From: Spirosoma sp. 48-14
Lineage (GTDB): Bacteria; Bacteroidota; Bacteroidia; Cytophagales; Spirosomataceae
Reading direction: 5' to 3'
DNA: 64,000 nucleotides
Assembly: GCF_001898575.1 (NCBI RefSeq)
Contig: NZ_MKUD01000063.1
Location: forward strand, 447,215-511,214
A model generated the notes under the pieces. The model did not search any database. It saw only the letters and a list, made by a program, of their open reading frames with translations, and was not told the DNA's origin. Within the stretch, counting starts at the first letter, position 1, and each line of letters opens with the position of its first letter. Made by a program: the position numbers and the translations under genes. Below are positions 23,571 to 34,018 of this stretch, piece after piece.

Positions 23571-25088
23571 CTACCAGTTAGTTAACCAACGCGATACCAG
23601 ATCCGGTTTGAGAAAAAGCCCAATGGCAGGAATCGTCAGGATAACTGCTGTCCAGACTGCCAGTTTAGGCAAAGCAACGTTAGGAAAGGGTTCCAATTCT
23701 GTGGGTCTTGATCGGAAGAATAACAGAAACGGAATCTTAAGATAATAGGCTAGCCCAATCAGTGTGTTTAAAAGACCTAAAGCAAACAATAGCAACAGCC
23801 AGCTATCGCCCGTTTGCTGATAGGCATCGTAAAGAGCTGAAAACGATAGGAGCTTAGCCGTAAAACCGACTGTCGGTGGCAAACCCGTTAGGGCAATCAT
23901 AACCACGGTAAGCGCAATTGACAGCAGCGGTTGTTGTGAACCTAGTCCGGCAAAATTTTTGATGGTCAGATCACTGCCGTTGCTACGCGCCAACAGGTCA
24001 ATCAGAAAAAAAGCAGCCAGTGTTATAAACAGGTACGTACCTATGTAAAACAAAACAGCATTGAACCCAGCTTCGCTCATCGCCACCACCCCAACCAGTA
24101 GAAATCCGGCATGGGCAATGCTCGAATACGCTAGCAGCCGTTTGGCGTCCGTTTGCCGGAGCGCCGACAGATTCCCGATCAGAATACCAGCCAGGGCCAA
24201 TACAGCCAGCGGAGTTTGTATCGCTGCCGTTGTGGCTCCCCCTACTGGCGAGTCGATTGGCAAAGACGTTACTACCCGCATCAGAACCAATATAGCAGCC
24301 GCTTTGGGGGCTATCGAGAAAAAGGCAGCTACCGGAACCGGAGCAGCCTCATACGCATCGGGGGTCCAGACATGAAAGGGAACGCCAGCCAACTTAAACA
24401 ACAGACCAGCCAGCGTCAGTACTATAGCAACCGTTGCAACGGGAATTTCCTGCTGAGCCAGTTGGGCACCGAAAGCATCGGCCGTCAGATCAAGGGTTCC
24501 GGTCATGCCATACAGCAACGACATACCATAAAGCATAACGGCCGAACTGATTGAACCAAACAACAGGTATTTGATGCCTCCTTCTGAGGCTTTTCGATCG
24601 GTGGTGAGTGCCGTAAGCAGATACGAGCAGATCGAAACCAACTCGATGCTCAGGTAAATACTAAGCAGATTGACCGAAATGGTCATCAGAAACAAACCTA
24701 AGGTCATGGCAACCAGTATCGAGTACCATTCCAAAGGCAGTTTTGTGGCACGCCCAAATCGCTCCGATGACGTTGCCACTTCATAAAGTAATACGGCAAC
24801 AGCACTTAAGGCCACTACCTGCTGAATGAAAATAGCCTGGTTATCGACAAAAAGCAGATGCATGAACAAAAAACTGCGCGTAGGTAACCTAATAGCCCAC
24901 ACACCTGCTACCCCTACGACGAGTATACTTAAGCCAGCCAGATAGGGTCGAGCATTTGACAGAGCCACTGCCCGAACCAGCACCAACTCAACTACCAGGA
25001 GCACACATACGGCCACTGATAGCCAGATCTCGGGCCCAAAGCCACCGAGGCTATTTAGAATGTCGTTTAGTTGGTCGGTAAGAGACAA
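23571..25088 (-). CDS. nuoN: NADH-quinone oxidoreductase subunit N
   Basis: This antiporter-like membrane subunit of complex I is one of the three proton-channel subunits. It has 505 residues and about fourteen transmembrane helices. Features include NLLSIYLSIELVSICSYLLTAL with the conserved Glu of the channel, GIKYLLFGSISSAVMLYGMSLLYG, FKLAGVPFHVWTPDAYEAAPVPVAAFFS with its Lys, and LLAYSSIAHAGFLLVG. The other nuo genes should precede it in an operon, but here the upstream neighbour is a TerC gene with its own promoter. This nuoN is therefore separated from the rest of complex I, or the operon was broken here. Confidence 0.95.
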   Translation of the reverse strand: MSLTDQLNDILNSLGGFGPEIWLSVAVCVLLVVELVLVRAVALSNARPYLAGLSILVVGVAGVWAIRLPTRSFLFMHLLFVDNQAIFIQQVVALSAVAVLLYEVATSSERFGRATKLPLEWYSILVAMTLGLFLMTISVNLLSIYLSIELVSICSYLLTALTTDRKASEGGIKYLLFGSISSAVMLYGMSLLYGMTGTLDLTADAFGAQLAQQEIPVATVAIVLTLAGLLFKLAGVPFHVWTPDAYEAAPVPVAAFFSIAPKAAAILVLMRVVTSLPIDSPVGGATTAAIQTPLAVLALAGILIGNLSALRQTDAKRLLAYSSIAHAGFLLVGVVAMSEAGFNAVLFYIGTYLFITLAAFFLIDLLARSNGSDLTIKNFAGLGSQQPLLSIALTVVMIALTGLPPTVGFTAKLLSFSALYDAYQQTGDSWLLLLFALGLLNTLIGLAYYLKIPFLLFFRSRPTELEPFPNVALPKLAVWTAVILTIPAIGLFLKPDLVSRWLTNW

Positions 25089-25098
25089 AGCTTTTTAA

Positions 25099-25186
25099 AC
25101 GAGTGAGAAGCCAGAAGTGAGAAGTGCGAAGGCTGACGCTTGTTTTCCTGATTCGTCGGCCTGCTCACTCCTCACTCCTCGCTCCT
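25099..25186. repeat. Imperfect inverted repeat between terC and nuoN (GAGGAG family)
   Basis: The left arm gagtgagaagccagaagtgagaagtgcgaaggctgacg and the right arm cgtcggcctgctcactcctcactcctcgctcctgg pair imperfectly. The 13-mer ACTCCTCGCTCCT at 25174-25186 is identical to one in the atpA-atpG spacer. Confidence 0.75.
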
Positions 25187-25190
25187 GGTA

Positions 25191-26003
25191 CTACATAATC
25201 CCATCTTTACCCGGCTGCCCATCATACTGATGCAGCTTAACGGGTTTTTCTTTTTTACGGAGCTGAATATTCAGGAATTCAACTAGCAAGGAGAAGGCAA
25301 TAGCAAAATACAGGTATCCTTTCGGTACGCTGCCCACTTCCTGATCGAACATAACTACTTCCGAAAGGTGAGCCCCTTCAGCCAGCAGCATGAATCCGAT
25401 CATGATCAGAAAGGCCAGACCCAGCATCTGAATAGTAGGGTGATCGTTTACAAAACGACCGACTGGACCAGCAAAGAACATCATAATCAGAATCGACAGC
25501 ACCACAGCAACCATCATAACGGCAACGTTCTGCGTCAGGCCAATGGCCGTCAGGATCGAGTCGATCGAGAAAACGATGTTGGTCACTGCAATCTGTGCCA
25601 CTACACTGGAAATGGTCGTTTTGCTTTTTGTTCCGCCAGTTGTTTCGTCATGGTCTCCCCCTTCAAGTTTGTGATGGATTTCAGACGTTGCTTTGTAAAG
25701 CAGAAACAACCCGCCACCAAACAGAATAAGACTTTGCCCTGTAAAAGCAGCTTTAAACCAGCCAGCATCGACATGGGTAAACGGTTTACTCAAAGAGATC
25801 ACAAACGAGATACCCATTAGCAACACCAACCGAAAGGCCATCGCCAGACCGAGACCAATATTTCGGGCTTTTGGCTGATCGTTACGGGCAAGCTTGTTGG
25901 CCGCGATAGAGATAAAAATGATATTGTCGATCCCCAGTACGATTTCCAAAAACGTTAGGGTTATCAAACTGACAATAGCTTCAGCAGTAAACAGGTCGCT
26001 CAT
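25191..26003 (-). CDS. TerC family integral membrane protein
   Basis: This 270-residue protein starts at MSDLFTAEAIVSLI (ATG 26003). About eight hydrophobic segments are present. The family's paired acidic membrane motifs are seen as FLEIVLGIDNIIFISI near the N-terminus and VFSIDSILTAIGLT in the middle. TerC/Alx proteins are linked to tellurite resistance and to manganese export during secretion of metalloproteins. A His/Asp-rich loop (HHKLEGGDHDE) joins the two halves. It has its own promoter. Confidence 0.9.
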   Translation of the reverse strand: MSDLFTAEAIVSLITLTFLEIVLGIDNIIFISIAANKLARNDQPKARNIGLGLAMAFRLVLLMGISFVISLSKPFTHVDAGWFKAAFTGQSLILFGGGLFLLYKATSEIHHKLEGGDHDETTGGTKSKTTISSVVAQIAVTNIVFSIDSILTAIGLTQNVAVMMVAVVLSILIMMFFAGPVGRFVNDHPTIQMLGLAFLIMIGFMLLAEGAHLSEVVMFDQEVGSVPKGYLYFAIAFSLLVEFLNIQLRKKEKPVKLHQYDGQPGKDGIM

Positions 26004-26481
26004 TCGGTGAACAGATGTATGGCCCAAAATTACCCGCTACAAGCCGGGTCTGCAACATCTTGTTTAACAAAGACGTAGAAACCGGATAAAAGGCATGCCA
26101 AAAGGACCATTGGTACACAGCCTAAAAACAATGAAAGAAGCAACATATTCTCTACATATTGCGTACTGGTATGAAGGGTATCCAGCCTGGGATCAAAACC
26201 CTGCGTTTTCGGCATAGTTCATGTAAAGCAATACATATTATGGCCTATGACCGTATAAGTCTGGGTGCAATTCAAAAATATAGACTCATAAATAGTTCAT
26301 TAAAAAGAAAATTCTAGACATTTGAAAGCCATTAAAAGCTCCCGGTAACATAATGACCTATATACGCGTTATTCAATGAAACATAGTATTAGAAAGCCTG
26401 TTATGTCCGGTTTCACATGCCACAATACATAAGGTTTAGTGTATTGCCATTTAGTAACATTCTGAAAAAACGTTTTTATCT
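26004..26481. other. Divergent intergenic region terC / tamB
   Basis: This 478-bp AT-rich gap contains the terC promoter at 26025-26055. Near the tamB start there is TATCTGTG at 26477-26484, a one-mismatch -7 element that overlaps the GTG start codon. A 61-codon minus-strand frame at 26030-26215 is possible, but I do not accept it as a gene. I see no repeat here. Confidence 0.5.
26025..26055 (-). promoter_or_regulatory. Promoter of terC
   Basis: The minus strand reads TTG (26055-26053), a 20-bp spacer, then TAATTTTG (26032-26025). This fits the -33 and TAnnTTTG -7 arrangement of Bacteroidota. The -7 element lies 22 bp upstream of the terC ATG. Confidence 0.65.
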
Positions 26482-29400
26482 GTGCCAAAACTGATTGTTC
26501 GTGTTCTACTCGGGTTACTTGCCCTCGTCCTATTATTGGCGGGGTTTTTGGTGCTTGTAGCCACTACACCCTGGGGACAGCAATTTGTTACGAAACAGGT
26601 AAACTCCTACCTGGCCAAAAAACTTCAGTCACCTTTTCATATCGGACACATCCGCTACTCAATTCCCGACTGGATTGAATTAGAGGATGTCTTTTTCCAG
26701 ACTCCTAAAGGCGATACCCTCCTGAATGGCGGCCGGATGCGGGTCGATCTGGATATGTGGGGGTTACTTAATAACCGTGTGGCTCTCAATCAGATTGAGT
26801 TGGAGCGTATACGGTTGAACATTACCCGCACACTGCCCGACACGACATTCAACTTTCAATACATTCTCAACGCATTTGACACCGGCTCAGCACCCGAACC
26901 CTCAGATACGGTGTCGACTCCGATGGCGATTAATCTGACGGGAATAGCCCTTCGGGATGTGCGGATCAAGTATAAAGACGATGTAGCCGGAGCCGATGTC
27001 AATGCGTACCTCGATAGCTTACGGGCAACCTTCAGCGAAACCGACGTCGATAAATCGAAGTATCACCTGTCTAGTGTTACAGGCAACGGGCTGAATGTCT
27101 ACACGCGATTGTATGAGGGCTTGCCGACACCCCCCAGTGCTCCCAGCAAGCCCGGCGATACGCTTGATCTGGCGTTGGGAAAATGGCAACTCAACCATAC
27201 TAAATGGGACGTACGCGTCGAAACAGCTGATTTTGTCACCAAAGGAGCCGCCGATCGGCTCGCTATGGAGTCGGACTATCTGTATCTGGAAGGGCAAAAA
27301 ATTGGCATTAAATCACTTGAATTAACCAATGGGGATATTGCCGCTCTCCTGACCAAACCCACAAAAAAACCGGTAACTACGCCAGGAGCATCCACATCAG
27401 CAACCGTAGCGTCATCCACGCCGGGCGAATCCACGCCAGGCTGGCAGGCTAAGCTGACGAATGTGCGGTTCGCCAACAACCGAATCCAGTTCGATGATGA
27501 AACAGCTCCCCGCCAGAAACAGGGCCTTGATTATGGGCATCTCGATTTACGGAGTCTGGGCATCGACGGTCGTTTTCTGGTTTATCAGGACTTAGGCAAG
27601 CGAGGACAACGCATCAGCGGTCAACTGCGCAACGGACGGTTCCGGGCAACGAGCGGTTTTGTGCTCCAGCAACTCGACGGCAACGTACTTTATACCGATA
27701 CCACCACCACGCTTACGAAACTATACGTTCAGACACCGACGACCCTTTTGCGCGACCAGCTTGTGCTGCGTTATGATTCGTTGAGTCAGTTAACCGATCC
27801 ACGCTTTGCCAAACGCGTGAGTGTGAAGGTAAATCTGCGCGACAGTCGGTTATCGGTCGATGATGTCCTTCAATTGGCTCCAGCCTTAGCCAATACTCCT
27901 CCATTTGCCGGAAATAAGGGTGGCGTATTCCGTGCCAATGCTCAGGCCGTTGGTACCCTGGCTTCACTGAATCTGCCCCGACTGGAATTTCAGATGCTGT
28001 CGGGGACTCGCATCCGGGCGAGTGGACGGCTGACCAATGTAACCGACCCCAATCATCTGGGTGTGGCCATGACCGTTCAGGAAGCAACCACTAGTCTGGC
28101 AGATATCAACAAACTGGCTCCGAAAAGTTCAATCCCATCGTCCATTGCCCTACCGCCTTCCATCAAACTAACGGGCAAGATCAACGGGCAACTGAATGAC
28201 CTTATTTTAGATACCAGGCTAAACACAGCCTGGGGCACGGCCAACTTCGACGGGCGGCTGGCTGGTTTCGTTTCTGGCAAACGACAAACCTATAAAGGCA
28301 CGCTTAATTTAGCCGATTTTGACGCGGGCAAGTGGTTGAAACAGACAGGCACCGTTGGTAAAATAACGGGCCGGGCTACGGTCGATGGACAAGGCATAGA
28401 TGTCAATACCCTCACCACTCGCTTCGATCTGGCCGTTCAATCGGCCGAACTAAACGGCTATACTTACCAGAATCTCGATGCCGAAGGGAAGCTGGCCAAT
28501 GGAAACCTGACCATTACCGGAGCCCTTAAAGACCCCAACGCCAACCTGAAACTCGATGCGCAGGTAGGCCTGAAAGGTGAGTTCCCAAGCGTAACCGGAG
28601 AGACGGTGATTCAGGAACTGAATCTGCAAAAGCTGAAACTCTACAAAGACCCGCTATCGCTGAAAGGGCGGATTGTCATGAACATGGCATCGACCAACCC
28701 TGATAAGCCTGTCGGTACTATTTCGGCACAGGATGCGGTGCTTGATCTGAATGGCAAAAGCTATCCCGTCGATTCGCTTTATGCTCGTCTGGATGCCAAT
28801 GGCCTTAACAAAAGCGTGATCGCTCAGTTGCCCGGTGCCCGACTTAGCCTGGACGGGCAATTCAACTACCCACAACTTTACGACATCATTGCGGGCGAAA
28901 TTAGCCAGTACATTGCCCTACCGGCATTGGCCTACAAACGCATTCCTCCTCCCCATGCGTTTACTCTCTCACTAAAAGCCTACCAAAATCCACTCTTCCA
29001 GGCCTTTGTGCCCGCGCTCACCCGCATGGATACGGTTCGACTGGATGCATACCTGGACAACAATCGGGATACGACCCTCTCAGCTACACTCCGAACGGGT
29101 GTCATTGTATACGATACCACCACCCTACAGGGCAGTTCCTTTGCCATACGGGGGGCCAACAACCAGCTTAAAGTAGATGGGCGGATTGCTGGTGTACTCT
29201 ATAATGGCATGACCATCCGGGAAACGGACTTAAACGGAATCGCAGCCAACAATCGGTTCCAGTTTTCGATGGTCAACAAAGATTCGATCAATCGGGATTT
29301 ACATGGGCTGGCTGGCACACTTAGCGTTGTCGATTCGAGTTATCGATTCCAGTTTGCCCGAAATGGCCTCCTGACCAATTACCAGCGGTGGCAGACCGAC

Positions 29401-31566
29401 ACAAGCGGTTTTGCCCAATATGGCAATAATGGGGTCTTGATCAACAATCTGCATATTGAACAGGGGAAGCAATCACTCGAAATCAGCAGTACTGAACAGT
29501 ATGGCAATGCCCCGATTCGGGTTACGGCCCGCTCCCTCGATGTAGCCAACCTGGCCCGGTTAGCCAATCAGGATACAACCCTGGCCAGTGGCGAACTGAA
29601 TGGCACCGTCGTAGTGCGAAATTATATGGGCACTAATGAGAGTCTGGCGTTTATTGGGTCGGTCTATGTCGATAGCTTACAGGTGATGCAGAAACCCATC
29701 GGTAATCTGACCGCCCGGTTCAACAATACGACCGAAGGACGAATCAGTGTCAACACAACCCTGGCTGGCCCTTACAATGATGCTGCCATAACCGGATTCT
29801 ATAACCCAAATAATGCCAAAGAAGCCCTGAATCTGGCCATCAAACTGAATCGGCTCGACGCCCGAACAATCGAAGCCTTTAGTTTCGGTGAATTACGTCA
29901 GGCCAAAGGCAAACTCACTGGCGACTTTAGTGTAGCTGGGGCCATCGATAACCCGGAGATGGACGGTAGTGTCGCCTTCGATTCGGTTGCGTTCAATATC
30001 AAACAGCTTAATTCAACCTATCATATCGATCAAGAGAAACTGGCCTTCTCTGGACAAACGATCACCTTAAACGACTTTAGTCTGCGCGATTCGCTGGGTC
30101 GAACGCTTACCACCAATGGCACCGTCGTGCTCAAAAACCTGCCGAATGCGGCTTACAACCTACGTGTTCAGGCCGATCATTTCCAGGTACTCAATGCCTC
30201 CCGAAAAGACAATGACTATGCCTATGGCCAGGCTTCGGTCAGCACCGATCTCCGAATTAAAGGAACGGGGAGTGATGCTTCTGTCAATGGTACGGTCCGT
30301 CTCGAAGATGGCAGCAAAATTTCGATGGTGTTGCCCGATGAAACCGCCAGTGCCAATGAAGCCAACGGCATTGTTACGTTCATCAACCATAACGACTCGC
30401 TGGCGCTGGTAAAGTATCTGTACCAACCTAAGCAGGATAGTCTGGCCCCCCGGCTCTCGTTTGACAAGTTAACAAACTCAACCATTTCAGTCGATCTGGA
30501 GGCCGATGAAAAATCAGAACTGACCATTGTCGTGGATGAACTCAACGGCGACTACCTAAGAGTACGAGGGAATGCCCGGCTCAATGTAGGAGTCAATGCT
30601 GCGGGTCAGGTAAGTGTACTTGGCCGATATGAGGTAACCGAAGGCGAATATTCGCTGACCTACCAGGTACTGAAACGTAAGTTCGAGCTTCAGAAAGGCG
30701 GTTACATCAACTTCTCGGGCGATCCACTTAAAGCTGACATCAACATGACGGCTATTTACAAGGTATCGACTTCTCCGGGTGATCTGATTGGTAATGAGTC
30801 GACCAACGTAGATGCCTCATCCCTAAAGCGGAAATTACCGTTTGAGGTGTTATTAACGATTAGTGATAATCTGGCATCACCTAAGCTAAGTTTCGACATT
30901 CGTTCACCAGAGGCTGAAAGTGACATAGCAGCAACGAGTGTTTTAGGCACAAACGTCGAGAATAAACTGAAAGAGCTTCGACAAGACCCATCGCAGGTCA
31001 ATAAACAGGTTTTTGCGTTGTTAGTACTAAATCGGTTTCTGCCTGAAAATACCTCCGATTTCTTCTCTGGCTCCGATAATGGCGGGCTCAACACACAGGC
31101 CGAAAACCTTGCCCGTAGTAGCGTCAGTAAACTTATTTCCGATCAGTTGGGCCGACTGGCATCGGGTGTACTGAAGGGGTTTGATGTCGATTTTAATTTA
31201 CTTTCTCAGGCAGGTAGTGCCAATACAGGCGGCACAAACAACGGCTCTCGTACCGATCTGAATGTAGGTGTATCACGAAGTTTTCTGGCGGGTCGTGTTA
31301 CCGTTTCGGTTGGTAAAAACTTTGTGCTCGACAACTCAGCTAGTGCAGCTACTCCCAGCCAGAATCAGGTATTCGACAACGTTTCGGCCAACTATAATGT
31401 TACCCGAGATGGCCGGTACGTATTACGAGCATATCGCCGGAACGACTATCAGGCCGTACTGGATGGATATGTTATTGAAACGGGTATTGGGTTCATTATT
31501 ACGATGGACTACAATACGTTATCTGAAATCTTCCGGAAGTCGTCGCCGGGTACAACGATGAACTAA
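26482..31566 (+). CDS. tamB: TamB-like translocation/assembly protein (DUF490), AsmA-like
   Basis: This very long protein (1694 residues) is anchored by one N-terminal transmembrane helix (about 5-28) and spans the periplasm. Most of the length is repetitive beta structure, in the style of AsmA/TamB lipid-groove proteins (GQFNYPQL, many LDL/VNGT-like strands). The C-terminal TamB domain (about 1300-1690) has LRVRGNARLNVGVNAAGQVSVLGRYEV and GVSRSFLAGRVTVSVGKNF. The start is GTG 26482. TamB and its outer-membrane partner help insert outer-membrane proteins and/or move phospholipids. tamL follows 6 bp later, so the two form one unit. Confidence 0.9.
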   Translation: MPKLIVRVLLGLLALVLLLAGFLVLVATTPWGQQFVTKQVNSYLAKKLQSPFHIGHIRYSIPDWIELEDVFFQTPKGDTLLNGGRMRVDLDMWGLLNNRVALNQIELERIRLNITRTLPDTTFNFQYILNAFDTGSAPEPSDTVSTPMAINLTGIALRDVRIKYKDDVAGADVNAYLDSLRATFSETDVDKSKYHLSSVTGNGLNVYTRLYEGLPTPPSAPSKPGDTLDLALGKWQLNHTKWDVRVETADFVTKGAADRLAMESDYLYLEGQKIGIKSLELTNGDIAALLTKPTKKPVTTPGASTSATVASSTPGESTPGWQAKLTNVRFANNRIQFDDETAPRQKQGLDYGHLDLRSLGIDGRFLVYQDLGKRGQRISGQLRNGRFRATSGFVLQQLDGNVLYTDTTTTLTKLYVQTPTTLLRDQLVLRYDSLSQLTDPRFAKRVSVKVNLRDSRLSVDDVLQLAPALANTPPFAGNKGGVFRANAQAVGTLASLNLPRLEFQMLSGTRIRASGRLTNVTDPNHLGVAMTVQEATTSLADINKLAPKSSIPSSIALPPSIKLTGKINGQLNDLILDTRLNTAWGTANFDGRLAGFVSGKRQTYKGTLNLADFDAGKWLKQTGTVGKITGRATVDGQGIDVNTLTTRFDLAVQSAELNGYTYQNLDAEGKLANGNLTITGALKDPNANLKLDAQVGLKGEFPSVTGETVIQELNLQKLKLYKDPLSLKGRIVMNMASTNPDKPVGTISAQDAVLDLNGKSYPVDSLYARLDANGLNKSVIAQLPGARLSLDGQFNYPQLYDIIAGEISQYIALPALAYKRIPPPHAFTLSLKAYQNPLFQAFVPALTRMDTVRLDAYLDNNRDTTLSATLRTGVIVYDTTTLQGSSFAIRGANNQLKVDGRIAGVLYNGMTIRETDLNGIAANNRFQFSMVNKDSINRDLHGLAGTLSVVDSSYRFQFARNGLLTNYQRWQTDTSGFAQYGNNGVLINNLHIEQGKQSLEISSTEQYGNAPIRVTARSLDVANLARLANQDTTLASGELNGTVVVRNYMGTNESLAFIGSVYVDSLQVMQKPIGNLTARFNNTTEGRISVNTTLAGPYNDAAITGFYNPNNAKEALNLAIKLNRLDARTIEAFSFGELRQAKGKLTGDFSVAGAIDNPEMDGSVAFDSVAFNIKQLNSTYHIDQEKLAFSGQTITLNDFSLRDSLGRTLTTNGTVVLKNLPNAAYNLRVQADHFQVLNASRKDNDYAYGQASVSTDLRIKGTGSDASVNGTVRLEDGSKISMVLPDETASANEANGIVTFINHNDSLALVKYLYQPKQDSLAPRLSFDKLTNSTISVDLEADEKSELTIVVDELNGDYLRVRGNARLNVGVNAAGQVSVLGRYEVTEGEYSLTYQVLKRKFELQKGGYINFSGDPLKADINMTAIYKVSTSPGDLIGNESTNVDASSLKRKLPFEVLLTISDNLASPKLSFDIRSPEAESDIAATSVLGTNVENKLKELRQDPSQVNKQVFALLVLNRFLPENTSDFFSGSDNGGLNTQAENLARSSVSKLISDQLGRLASGVLKGFDVDFNLLSQAGSANTGGTNNGSRTDLNVGVSRSFLAGRVTVSVGKNFVLDNSASAATPSQNQVFDNVSANYNVTRDGRYVLRAYRRNDYQAVLDGYVIETGIGFIITMDYNTLSEIFRKSSPGTTMN

Positions 31567-31572
31567 TCCGTT

Positions 31573-34011
31573 ATGAGATTCTTATCTACGATACACAACT
31601 ACCGCACCATTCTTCTCACTCGGCCGAATCAACCAAAAGGCGCTTTTTTGTTCCGTGGTTTGCGTATAGTCTCTATTAGCTGCTTTTTGTTTGCCACATG
31701 GCTTCTAAGTGCCTGTAACATAGCTAAACACCTACCTCCGAACGAACGGCTCTATATGGGAACCGACATCGTCATCCACGCCGATTCTACGATTTCCAAA
31801 GATCAGCAGAGTAGCTTACAAACCCAATTGGAAGGCCTTGCCCGCCCCCGGCCCAACAAACAAATTTTCGGTTATCCTTATAAAGTGGGGTTATATTACT
31901 TGTTTGGCGAACCTAAAAAGCCGAATGGGTTTCGATCCTGGTTTCGGAATAAATTTGGTCAGGAACCCATATTAGCCAGTGCCAAAGCCATTACGTCGAA
32001 CATCCCTATTTTCAAGGCAACGTTACAGAATCAGGGGTATTTCGGCTCAGATGCAACTGGCAAATTAAAAGAGGAAGGTTATAAAGCACGGGGCGTTTAT
32101 GATGTGGATGTAAAGCAACGGTTTTACATCGATTCGACGGGCGTTCTGGTCGATTCAACACCCGTACGAAAAGCCCTGCTGGCGGCTTCTCGTCGAACCA
32201 TTATTAAAAAAGGAGACCCCTATCTGTTCGACAATATCAAGCTGGAACGGGAGCGGATTAGTCAGGCTATTAAACAACGGGGATTTTACTATTTCCTACC
32301 CGATTATGTGGCCGTACTGGCAGATAATGACACGGCTACGCACCATACCAAGCTCTACTTCGCCATCAAACCCGACATGCCCGAAGCGGCAGGTGTTCCA
32401 TACACGATCCGCGATGTCTTTATTTACTCCAATTACAACCTGTCGACAGCCCGGAATGACACGAATCGCCGACGTGCTTACCAGACCGAACAACAATTCC
32501 GAATTATTGACTCGACGCGTCGGTTCGACCCTAAACTTTTCCGCGATATTGTAACTGTACGACCCGGCCAACGGTATAACAGCCGTATGCAGGACTTAAC
32601 GCTGTCGCGGTTTATTAACGTAGGCGCCTTTAAGTTTGTAAGAAATCGGTTCGAACCCGATCAGCAGGGCGACTCTGCTGTGCTCGATGTGCATTATTAT
32701 CTGACACCCTACCCGGCCAAATCCATACGGGTAGAATTGGACGGGACCTCCCGATCCACTAATTTCAACGGTACTCAGGTGGTTGTAAGCTGGCGCAACC
32801 GAAACGCGCTTCATCGTGCCGAACTCCTTACGGTCAATGCCAATGCTGGTATCGAATTTCAGGTCGGCGATGCTGGAGAAAGTGTCACCAATTATCGCTT
32901 AGGCACCGACCTAAACTTGAGTTTCCCACGGCTGGTAGCTCCGTTCAGTTTCCGCTACGATCAACGGCAGGCATTACCTAAAACCAACGCTACGATTGGG
33001 TATCAGACCATTATCCGGGGTGGTTTGTACCGAATTAACTCCGCTCAGACCACGTTTGGCTATGCCTGGCGCCAGAATCAACAAGTCGAGCACGTTTTCC
33101 AGCCTTTCAATATCAACTATGTCTATGTGCCCTTAAATAGCGTAGGTGACCGGGTCTATGAAATTATTAGTGACCCCAATATCCCTGCCATTGTCAGAGC
33201 GCAATACCAGACTACTGTTTTCCTATCAGATCAGCTTATTCTTAGTTCATTATACACATTCAATTATAATTCCCCAGCCCGTTCTATTTCGCCGAATACA
33301 TTTCGATTCACAGCAAATGCCGAAGCTGCCGGGAACCTAGCCAGCCTTTTCTTTCGGAAATCGCTCCCAACCGATGATCGTAAAGGGATTTTTGGTGTGC
33401 CCTATGCTCAGTTTATTCGATTGGATGCCAATTTGCGGTACTACCGTCAACTAAACCCTAAGCTAACATTGGCCAATCGGCTGTTTGCTGGTTTAGGCGT
33501 TCCCTATGGAAATTATAAAGGCTATCAGATTCCTTTCACCAAACAGTATTTTGTGGGTGGTAGCAATAGCATCCGGGCATTCCGGCCCAGAGCTATCGGT
33601 CCAGGCCTATTTACCCGCGATACGATTCGAAATCTACCACCATTTCAGGACGGTGGAGGAGATATAAAACTAGAAGCAAATACCGAATTACGGCTCAAGT
33701 TTAACAAATACCTGGAAGGCGCCTTATTCGTCGATGCAGGCAATGTCTGGACGTATTATAACCTTGATAATTTCGAAGGTGATGTTGAAACCTTTTCGTC
33801 CAATTTTTACAAGCAAATTGCTGTGGGCGCAGGTGTCGGCATCCGACTGGATTTATCGTATTTCCTGATTCGCCTTGATCTGGCAACCCCACTACGAAAG
33901 CCTTACAAGACCGACGGTAACGAATGGGTAGTCGATAAGATGGCGTTTGGTAGCCCTGACTGGCGAAAGCAAAACCTCGTGCTCAATATTGGTGTAGGCT
34001 ACCCGTTTTAA
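31573..34011 (+). CDS. tamL: TamL: Omp85/BamA-superfamily outer-membrane lipoprotein
   Basis: This 812-residue protein of the Omp85 superfamily has a long signal sequence ending in the lipobox LLSAC (Cys at about residue 48). A Cys-lipidated form of TamA (TamL) is characteristic of Bacteroidota. POTRA-like domains span about 55-400, and the C-terminal surface-antigen beta-barrel about 410-812. The barrel carries KQYFVGGSNSIRAFRPRAIGPG, which matches the conserved RGF/Y-type motif of the lid loop, and ends KQNLVLNIGVGYPF with a terminal aromatic residue. It works with the adjacent TamB. Confidence 0.92.
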   Translation: MRFLSTIHNYRTILLTRPNQPKGAFLFRGLRIVSISCFLFATWLLSACNIAKHLPPNERLYMGTDIVIHADSTISKDQQSSLQTQLEGLARPRPNKQIFGYPYKVGLYYLFGEPKKPNGFRSWFRNKFGQEPILASAKAITSNIPIFKATLQNQGYFGSDATGKLKEEGYKARGVYDVDVKQRFYIDSTGVLVDSTPVRKALLAASRRTIIKKGDPYLFDNIKLERERISQAIKQRGFYYFLPDYVAVLADNDTATHHTKLYFAIKPDMPEAAGVPYTIRDVFIYSNYNLSTARNDTNRRRAYQTEQQFRIIDSTRRFDPKLFRDIVTVRPGQRYNSRMQDLTLSRFINVGAFKFVRNRFEPDQQGDSAVLDVHYYLTPYPAKSIRVELDGTSRSTNFNGTQVVVSWRNRNALHRAELLTVNANAGIEFQVGDAGESVTNYRLGTDLNLSFPRLVAPFSFRYDQRQALPKTNATIGYQTIIRGGLYRINSAQTTFGYAWRQNQQVEHVFQPFNINYVYVPLNSVGDRVYEIISDPNIPAIVRAQYQTTVFLSDQLILSSLYTFNYNSPARSISPNTFRFTANAEAAGNLASLFFRKSLPTDDRKGIFGVPYAQFIRLDANLRYYRQLNPKLTLANRLFAGLGVPYGNYKGYQIPFTKQYFVGGSNSIRAFRPRAIGPGLFTRDTIRNLPPFQDGGGDIKLEANTELRLKFNKYLEGALFVDAGNVWTYYNLDNFEGDVETFSSNFYKQIAVGAGVGIRLDLSYFLIRLDLATPLRKPYKTDGNEWVVDKMAFGSPDWRKQNLVLNIGVGYPF

Positions 34012-34018
34012 TTTTTCT

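Noticed and set aside
26030..26215. 61-codon minus-strand frame with one hydrophobic stretch upstream of terC
   Set aside because: Its 3' end overlaps the terC promoter, the start has no good signal, and codon use is not convincing. It could be a small membrane protein but I cannot support it.
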